64,000 bases of DNA from Amycolatopsis marina (lineage in GTDB: Bacteria; Actinomycetota; Actinomycetes; Mycobacteriales; Pseudonocardiaceae): NCBI RefSeq assembly GCF_900111885.1, contig NZ_FOKG01000006.1, forward strand, positions 62,001-126,000, in the 5' to 3' direction. Under the pieces are notes generated by a model. The model was not told the origin of the DNA. It searched no databases and worked only from the letters and a program-made list of their open reading frames with translations. The position numbers and the translations under genes were made by a program. Shown here one piece after another: positions 57,944 to 64,000 of this stretch (the stretch's first letter is position 1; each line of letters opens with the position of its first letter).

Positions 57944-57957
57944 AATATCTCGATATT
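57944..57957. promoter_or_regulatory. AATATC-TC-GATATT palindrome
   Basis: A perfect 14-bp palindrome with a 2-base centre lies 17-30 bases before the ABC exporter start, in an unusually AT-rich promoter for this genome. Its position suits repression of the exporter, and MarR-, PadR- or TetR-type regulators use similar sites. No regulator gene is adjacent. Confidence 0.5.
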
Positions 57958-58104
57958 ACTCGAACTAACGTACGCAGATGACCTGCACAACACCGGGGAC
58001 GCCCAGTTCCTTCCCGTCCTCGGCTCGGGCCGCCCGGCGTTCGGCGGCACCCTGGCATGCTCTACTCTGCGTTTTCTCGGATCCGATGGAGGAGGCGGAC
58101 CACC

Positions 58105-59412
58105 GTGACCGTGCCTGTCGCACCACAACTCCCGGAGAGCCTGCGACGGGCGTGGCAGGATCGCCCGCTACCGCTTGACCTGTTCTTCTACACGGTGTCG
58201 CTGGCCTACGCGCTCGGCATCGCGCTGACCGCCGAGTTCTACGGCTACCGCATGTGGGGCAACTTCGCCTCCGCCGGGTACGGTCTGGCCGCGCTGCACA
58301 CCCTCTGGTTGCTGCTCGCCGCCCCCGAAACGCTGCGCAGGGCTGGGCGCTGGACGTCCCGCTGGGTGGGTGTCGCGCTCGTCGGCGCCATTGGCATGGT
58401 GCTCCCGCTCGGGGTGCTGGTGGTCCGCAGGCTCACCGGCCGGGACTGGCTCGACACCCCCTTCAGCTGGAGCGCACAGCCCGAGGTCTGGGTCATCGAG
58501 CGCTCGGCCGACCTGTTCCTGCGCGACGGCACGCCCTACGTGGACGTGCACGCGCTGGGCCGCCCGCCCGTCGTCAACGACTACACCCCCTACGGCCCGG
58601 TCATGCCGGTGTTCGGGTTGCCCAAGACACTACTCGGCGGCACTCCGCTGACCGACGCGCTCACCGATGCCCGGCTGGTGTTCGTCCTGGTCGCCGCCGG
58701 GTGTGTCTGGCTCACGCTGCGGCTGCTGGGCAGGCCCCCGGTACCCGTGCGCGCGGCCCAGCTCGCGGCCGTCGTCCCGGTCACGGCCCTGACATTCGCC
58801 ACCGCGGCACCTGACCTGGCCATTCTCGGCCTGCTCGTCCTGACCTGCGCCCTCGCCGCCACCGACCGCCCGCTCGCCGCGGGAGCGGTGCTGGCGCTGG
58901 TGGGCAGTGCGAAACTGATCGCGCTGCTGGCCGCGCCGGTACTCGTGGCCCTGCTGGTGGCGAGGCTGGACTGGCGGGCGGCGGGCCGCTTCGGTCTGGT
59001 GCTACTCGGTGGCACGGTGCTGCTCAACATCGGCGCGGTGCTGGTCGCCCCCGGCGCCTTCGTCGAGCACGTCCTCAAGTTCCCCGCAGGGCTCGGCGCC
59101 GTGACCTCGCCGGCCGCGAGTCCGCTGCCCGGCTATCTGATCGCCAGCACCGGCGCCGCAGGCAAGGTCATCGCCTTCGCCCTGCTGGGCGTGGCGGCGC
59201 TGGCGATCGCGGCCTGGCTGATCGCCCGGCCGCCGGCCACCGGCTCGGACGCGCTGCTGCGCATCGCCGTCGGTCTCGGCGCATTCACACTGCTGACGCC
59301 GGCCACCAGATTCGGCTACCTGGTGTATCCATTTGTGTTGCTGGGAGCAATGGTGTGTTTCCGTGCCGCGGAATCCGCCCGCACCGAGCGCGTGGAAACT
59401 ACTTCTTCTTGA
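58105..59412 (+). CDS. GT87-like membrane glycosyltransferase
   Basis: The 435-residue protein has about ten hydrophobic helices. The early extracellular loop has LRDGTPYVDVHALGRPPVVNDYTPYGPVMP, containing acidic residues and the Y-P-P-G-like pattern of GT-C enzymes of the GT87/DUF2029 type. These transfer mannose or arabinose from polyprenyl-phosphate donors to lipids or wall polymers. The GTG at 58105 has GGAGGAGG about 12 bases upstream. It ends 14 bases into the convergent small HTH gene. The family is likely, and the exact sugar is unknown. Confidence 0.7.
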   Translation: MTVPVAPQLPESLRRAWQDRPLPLDLFFYTVSLAYALGIALTAEFYGYRMWGNFASAGYGLAALHTLWLLLAAPETLRRAGRWTSRWVGVALVGAIGMVLPLGVLVVRRLTGRDWLDTPFSWSAQPEVWVIERSADLFLRDGTPYVDVHALGRPPVVNDYTPYGPVMPVFGLPKTLLGGTPLTDALTDARLVFVLVAAGCVWLTLRLLGRPPVPVRAAQLAAVVPVTALTFATAAPDLAILGLLVLTCALAATDRPLAAGAVLALVGSAKLIALLAAPVLVALLVARLDWRAAGRFGLVLLGGTVLLNIGAVLVAPGAFVEHVLKFPAGLGAVTSPAASPLPGYLIASTGAAGKVIAFALLGVAALAIAAWLIARPPATGSDALLRIAVGLGAFTLLTPATRFGYLVYPFVLLGAMVCFRAAESARTERVETTSS

Positions 59413-59608
59413 CCCGCGTCGCACCGCCACGGCCACGCAGCTGCACGCCCGACTCCGAGAGCACGCGGTGCACGAAACCGTACGAGCGACCGGTCGACTC
59501 CGCGAGAGCTCGGATGCTGGCGCCCTTCTCGTACTTCTTCTTGAGGTCAGCGGCCAGCTTGTCGCGCGTGTTCCCGGTGATCCGCGCGCCCTTCTTGAGG
59601 TCAGCCAC
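59399..59608 (-). CDS. small conserved HTH protein
   Basis: The 69-residue product is very basic and contains a helix-turn-helix with RALAESTGRSYGFVHRVLSESG (about 33-54), followed by a basic tail RGRGGATRVKKK. Very similar small proteins occur throughout Actinobacteria, and they probably bind DNA as regulators or nucleoid proteins. It overlaps the end of the convergent glycosyltransferase gene. No operon partner is evident. The function is not established. Confidence 0.75.
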   Translation of the reverse strand: MADLKKGARITGNTRDKLAADLKKKYEKGASIRALAESTGRSYGFVHRVLSESGVQLRGRGGATRVKKK

Positions 59609-59787
59609 GTCTATCCGCCTTCCGCCCCGAGAGTGTTCTGGGCCACATTAGGCCCCTGTCGCCGCAATGATCGAACACTGAGCGCCGGAATGCCAGACGA
59701 GCGGCGAAAAACTCTCGAATGGACGCCGATATTGGGCCATTCCAGTGTTTGCGCAGCATCAACTAACGAGATCAACTACAAGTCGGA

Positions 59788-59811
59788 CGGTTTTCGCCAA
59801 TCGGAAAACCG
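59788..59811 (-). terminator. CGGTTTTC/GAAAACCG hairpin after the ABC-F gene
   Basis: An 8-bp stem with an 8-base loop begins 18 bases after the ABC-F stop codon in the minus direction. The arms include T-rich and A-rich runs. It probably ends the ABC-F transcript. Confidence 0.6.
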
Positions 59812-59828
59812 CCCGATGTGTCCGCCCG

Positions 59829-61457
<1,629 letters not shown>

Positions 61458-61647
61458 AGGAAAACTCCATGGAACGAAAAGCGTGGACGTGGGCAGCCGC
61501 TGCGTCAGCGAGCCCGGACAACGGGCGCGACGCACTCACCACGGGAGCTACTCCAGCAGAACGACCACACCTCAAGTGTACGGGTCGATGTCCAGCTTTT
61601 TCCGTTCCGGTGTCGACTCTCACCACCGGCGGATCGGGACTCGCAGG

Positions 61648-62325
61648 TCAGGGCGGGTCCCGCAAGACGATCTCGACCGCTCGCACCCGCTCGGCTGCGT
61701 CGTCCAGCACGGCCCGCCGGGGCTCCCCCACATCCAGCACCCACGGCTGGGCCTTGGCGAACACCGGCGCGAGCCTGCGGTCCTCCCGCAGCTCGTCCAG
61801 CGCGCGGCGATCACCGCCGAGCACGACCGCGTCCAGCTCGCCCACCTCGGGCACCAGGACCTCCAGCACGTCCTTTGCCGCGGCCTGCAGCGCCTGGCGG
61901 GCCTGCCCCTCCCTGCGCCGGGCGAACCGGTGCTGCGACCACCCGCCCGCGGCGCTGCGACCGTGCACCAGGCGCCGGTCGGTGCGGGAGCGGATGATCT
62001 TGCCGTCTGCAGCGACCCCCAGGCTGTGGCCGCCGAGGCGGACGAGCAGCAGGCCGACACGACGGGGCCGGGACACGTGCTCGATCAGCGCGGCGACGTC
62101 GAGACCAGGACGCTCGGGCTCCCCTTCGACGTCCAGTGGCGCGAACGGCACCGCGACCGTCGCCGTCGTTCCGTCCCCGCCGTGCACGACGACCTCGGCG
62201 GAAGTCAGCGTCGTGGCGCGCACACCGTCGTTGCGTTCGGCGAACCGGTCGAACCAGCGGGCCAGCCGGTCGGCCCCCACCTCGACAGCCCTGCCGCCGC
62301 CACTGACGTCGCGCTGCCTGCTCAT
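61648..62325 (-). CDS. acVLRF1-family peptidyl-tRNA hydrolase/release factor
   Basis: The 225-residue protein matches the actinobacterial Vms1-like release factor (acVLRF1), an eRF1-fold family that frees stalled nascent chains. Seen are RLARWFDRFAERNDGVRATTL, LLLVRLGGHSLGVA, and the catalytic-type block RLVHGRSAAGGWSQHRFARRREGQA with the GWSQ Gln (equivalent to the Gln of the GGQ-like loop). It ends with a LDAVVLGGDRRAL helix. It is divergent from the Scr1-DUF397 gene. The family assignment rests on these blocks. Confidence 0.82.
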   Translation of the reverse strand: MSRQRDVSGGGRAVEVGADRLARWFDRFAERNDGVRATTLTSAEVVVHGGDGTTATVAVPFAPLDVEGEPERPGLDVAALIEHVSRPRRVGLLLVRLGGHSLGVAADGKIIRSRTDRRLVHGRSAAGGWSQHRFARRREGQARQALQAAAKDVLEVLVPEVGELDAVVLGGDRRALDELREDRRLAPVFAKAQPWVLDVGEPRRAVLDDAAERVRAVEIVLRDPP

Positions 62326-62437
62326 CCCGTCAGGGTACGAACTTTCACGTTGCCCCGGCGGCAAGTGGTGCCGCCTTCGGGTGGAGCCGGGCGGAAACAC
62401 GGCTCGGGTGCCGCTTTTCGTCGCTCCGCACAGCAGC

Positions 62438-63487
62438 ATGGCCCGCATGACCGAACCGGACCCCACCGTGCGCGGACAGGAACTCGGCGAGGCGTTGCGC
62501 GGCCTGCGCGAGCGCGCCGGACTCAGCCTGGCCGACGCCGCCAAGCGGATCGACGCCTCGGCCAGCAAGCTGAGCAGGCTGGAGAACGGCAAGCGCGCTG
62601 CGCCGATCGAGGACGTCGCCGCGCTGCTGGCCGTGTACGGAACGACCGGACGGCCGCGCACCCAGCTGCTCGGCCTCGCACGTGAGGTCGGCGAGCGGGG
62701 CTGGTGGCAGCGCAACCGGCCGAGTTTCGCCGAGCGGCAGAACACGCTGGTCTCGCTGGAGTCCCGCGCGCTGACGATCACGAACTTCGAGGGCATGACC
62801 GTGCCGGGGCTGTTGCAGACCGGCGAGTACACGCGTTCGCTGATGATCGAGTGCGGGCATGTGCCGGAGAACGAGGTCGAGGCGCGCATGGTCACGCGGT
62901 TGCGCAGGCACTCGATCCTGCGGCGGCAGTCGCCGCCGGGGCTCGTCGCGATCATCGACGAACTCGCCCTGCACCGGCTCATCGGCGGGCCCGACGTGCT
63001 GCGCAGGCAACTCGACCATCTCGTGGAGCTGGCGACCTACCCGAACATCGAACTGCGGGTCGTGCCCAACGACGGCAGCGCGCACGCGGGCATCAACGGC
63101 GCGTTCACGGTGCTCCGGCGGCCGGAGGGCACGCCCGTGGTGTTCCTGGAGAACCTGACCTCGAGCCTCTTCCTTGAGGAGCGCCACGAGATCGCCAGGT
63201 ACGAGTACGCGACGCGCGAACTGCTCGCCCGCGCCCTCGATGCGGCACAATCGGTGCGGCGCATTGCCATGCTGGCAAGGCGGCTCGACGCGGGAGGGCG
63301 ACAGCAGGTGGACGACGTCACGGCACTGAACTGGCGGAAGAGCAGCTACAGCGGCAGCCAGGAGAACTGTGTGGAGGCCGCCCACACGAGCCGGGGGGTA
63401 CTGCTGCGCGACTCCAAGAACCCCGAGGGCGGACACCTCACAGTATCTCCCCGAACCCTGCGAAATTTGCCGAATCAGCAACATTAG
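62438..63487 (+). CDS. Scr1-type XRE/DUF5753 regulator fused in frame to DUF397
   Basis: The 349-residue frame has a helix-turn-helix (about 10-65: LGEALRGLRERAGLSLADAAKRIDASASKLSRLENGKRAAP), a DUF5753 domain (about 95-280: IPGLLQ-type VPGLLQTGEYTRSLM and NIELRVVPNDGSAHAGINGAFTVL), and a C-terminal DUF397 domain (about 292-349: ALNWRKSSYSGSQENCVEAA...LLRDSKNPEG). Scr1 and DUF397 are normally separate adjacent genes in actinobacteria and have been described as an antitoxin-toxin pair. Here no stop separates them. A strong internal ribosome site allows DUF397 to be made alone too. The starts at 62438 and 62447 are both possible. Confidence 0.88.
   Translation: MARMTEPDPTVRGQELGEALRGLRERAGLSLADAAKRIDASASKLSRLENGKRAAPIEDVAALLAVYGTTGRPRTQLLGLAREVGERGWWQRNRPSFAERQNTLVSLESRALTITNFEGMTVPGLLQTGEYTRSLMIECGHVPENEVEARMVTRLRRHSILRRQSPPGLVAIIDELALHRLIGGPDVLRRQLDHLVELATYPNIELRVVPNDGSAHAGINGAFTVLRRPEGTPVVFLENLTSSLFLEERHEIARYEYATRELLARALDAAQSVRRIAMLARRLDAGGRQQVDDVTALNWRKSSYSGSQENCVEAAHTSRGVLLRDSKNPEGGHLTVSPRTLRNLPNQQH
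63292..63310 (+). promoter_or_regulatory. internal ribosome site and GTG start for DUF397
   Basis: GGGAGGG (63292-63298) lies 9 bases before an in-frame GTG (63308) inside the fused gene. Translation from it would give a 59-residue DUF397 protein of normal size. This looks like the original start of a separate DUF397 gene whose upstream stop was lost. Confidence 0.6.
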
Positions 63488-63524
63488 TTGTCAGATTCGC
63501 CGCGGTGGGCGGAGAGTGGACAGC

Positions 63525-64000
63525 ATGAGCGAAAACAGCGTCGACGAGCGCTTCACCAAGCCGTACTGGGACGAACGCTACGGCTCGGCCACGCGCATGT
63601 GGAGTGGCAACCCGAACCCCCAACTTGTCCGCGAGGTCGCCGATCTCGAACCGGGCACCGCGCTGGAAGCGGGCTGCGGCGAGGGCGCGGACGCGCACTG
63701 GCTGGCCCGGCAGGGCTGGCGGGTGACCGCGATGGACGTCTCCAGCGTCGCCATCGAGCGGGGCGCGGCCCACGCGGAGCCGGAGATCGCCGACCGCATC
63801 ACCTGGCGCCAGGCGGACCTGACGAGCTGGACCGCCGAGGACACGTACGACCTGGTGAGCGCCCAGTTCATCCACTTCCCGCAGCCGTTGCGCGAGCGGG
63901 TGTACACGCAGCTCGCGGCGGCGGTCGCCCCCGGCGGCACGCTGCTCGTCGTCGCCCACCATCCGCACGACATGCACACCGCGAAGGACCACCGCCCGCA
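63525..64000 (+). CDS. SAM-dependent methyltransferase, partial (TPMT/TehB-like)
   Basis: The gene starts at an ATG with GGAGAG about 9 bases upstream and runs off the right edge (about 158 residues visible). FTKPYWDERYGSATRMWSGNPNP and LEAGCGEGADAHWLARQGWRVTAMD are the family-defining N-terminal and SAM-binding blocks of thiopurine- or tellurite-methyltransferase-like enzymes. DLVSAQFIHFP follows. It is 37 bases after the Scr1-DUF397 gene on the same strand. The substrate is unknown, and the C-terminus is outside the window. Confidence 0.8.
   Translation, partial: MSENSVDERFTKPYWDERYGSATRMWSGNPNPQLVREVADLEPGTALEAGCGEGADAHWLARQGWRVTAMDVSSVAIERGAAHAEPEIADRITWRQADLTSWTAEDTYDLVSAQFIHFPQPLRERVYTQLAAAVAPGGTLLVVAHHPHDMHTAKDHRP

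Overview
The window is high-G+C DNA with GTG/ATG starts, Shine-Dalgarno sites, four-base overlapping gene junctions and many actinobacterial families: GAF-ANTAR regulators, a CmtR-type metal sensor, an Eis-type acetyltransferase, TIGR03084, an acVLRF1 release factor and Scr1/DUF397. The gene families fit a Pseudonocardiales actinomycete (Amycolatopsis/Prauserella/Saccharomonospora-like). The genus is an inference. There is no rRNA, tRNA, CRISPR array or prophage that I can see; one IS110-type insertion sequence is present.

Layout. 1-13 kb: housekeeping and accessory genes, including an AlkB-like dioxygenase behind a LexA-type box, two GAF-ANTAR proteins, CmtR, RecQ, a DUF3048 protein, a J-domain/NERD fusion, a TetR-YqeB-like pair divergent from a DUF3626 gene, and an Eis-like acetyltransferase. 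13-20.6 kb: an acyl-CoA operon (SDR, MaoC hydratase, APH-type kinase, three acyl-CoA dehydrogenases) interrupted by an IS110-family element exactly between the kinase and its partner dehydrogenase. The kinase plus dehydrogenase pair recalls LvaA/LvaC and the ACAD10/11 fusion, which process 4-hydroxyacyl-CoAs. 20.8-28.4 kb: a secreted M14 peptidase, TetR and MocR regulators, two SDRs with a divergent TetR, and a yeast-type cytosine deaminase homologue. 28.4-38.6 kb: a long minus-strand operon read TIGR03084 - AtuA - acyl-CoA dehydrogenase - carboxylase beta - carboxylase alpha - acyl-CoA dehydrogenase - AtuB-like SDR - TetR, resembling acyclic-terpene (citronellol/geraniol) or leucine-type degradation. 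38.7-43.8 kb: HSL-type hydrolase, methyltransferase, enoyl-CoA hydratase, acetoacetate-decarboxylase family protein and a Baeyer-Villiger-type monooxygenase.

43.8-48.2 kb: nrdAB preceded by two NrdR-type boxes 32 bp apart and a 220-nt structured leader. The NrdB has Phe where the radical Tyr normally sits, so the enzyme looks like class Ic ribonucleotide reductase. 48.2-64 kb: methyltransferases, a cytochrome P450, a GGDEF-EAL protein with both active sites degraded, a peroxiredoxin, an LCP wall ligase, a broken cyclopropane synthase, a lipid/drug-type ABC exporter, a GT87-like membrane protein, a small HTH protein, an ABC-F ATPase, an acVLRF1 release factor, and an Scr1 antitoxin-like regulator fused in frame to DUF397.

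The least explained material lies between genes: (a) a 20-bp palindrome that occurs in close pairs at three places; (b) two copies of a roughly 120-150 bp structured element, each flanked by direct repeats of different length (15 and 38 bp), with one end constant and the other variable; (c) a 118-bp hairpin with symmetric internal loops flanked on both sides by oppositely oriented G-quadruplex motifs; and (d) repeated TAAGCGNNCGCTTA operators that link distant SDR genes to one TetR. These are sequence observations. Their functions are inferred and need genome-wide searches.
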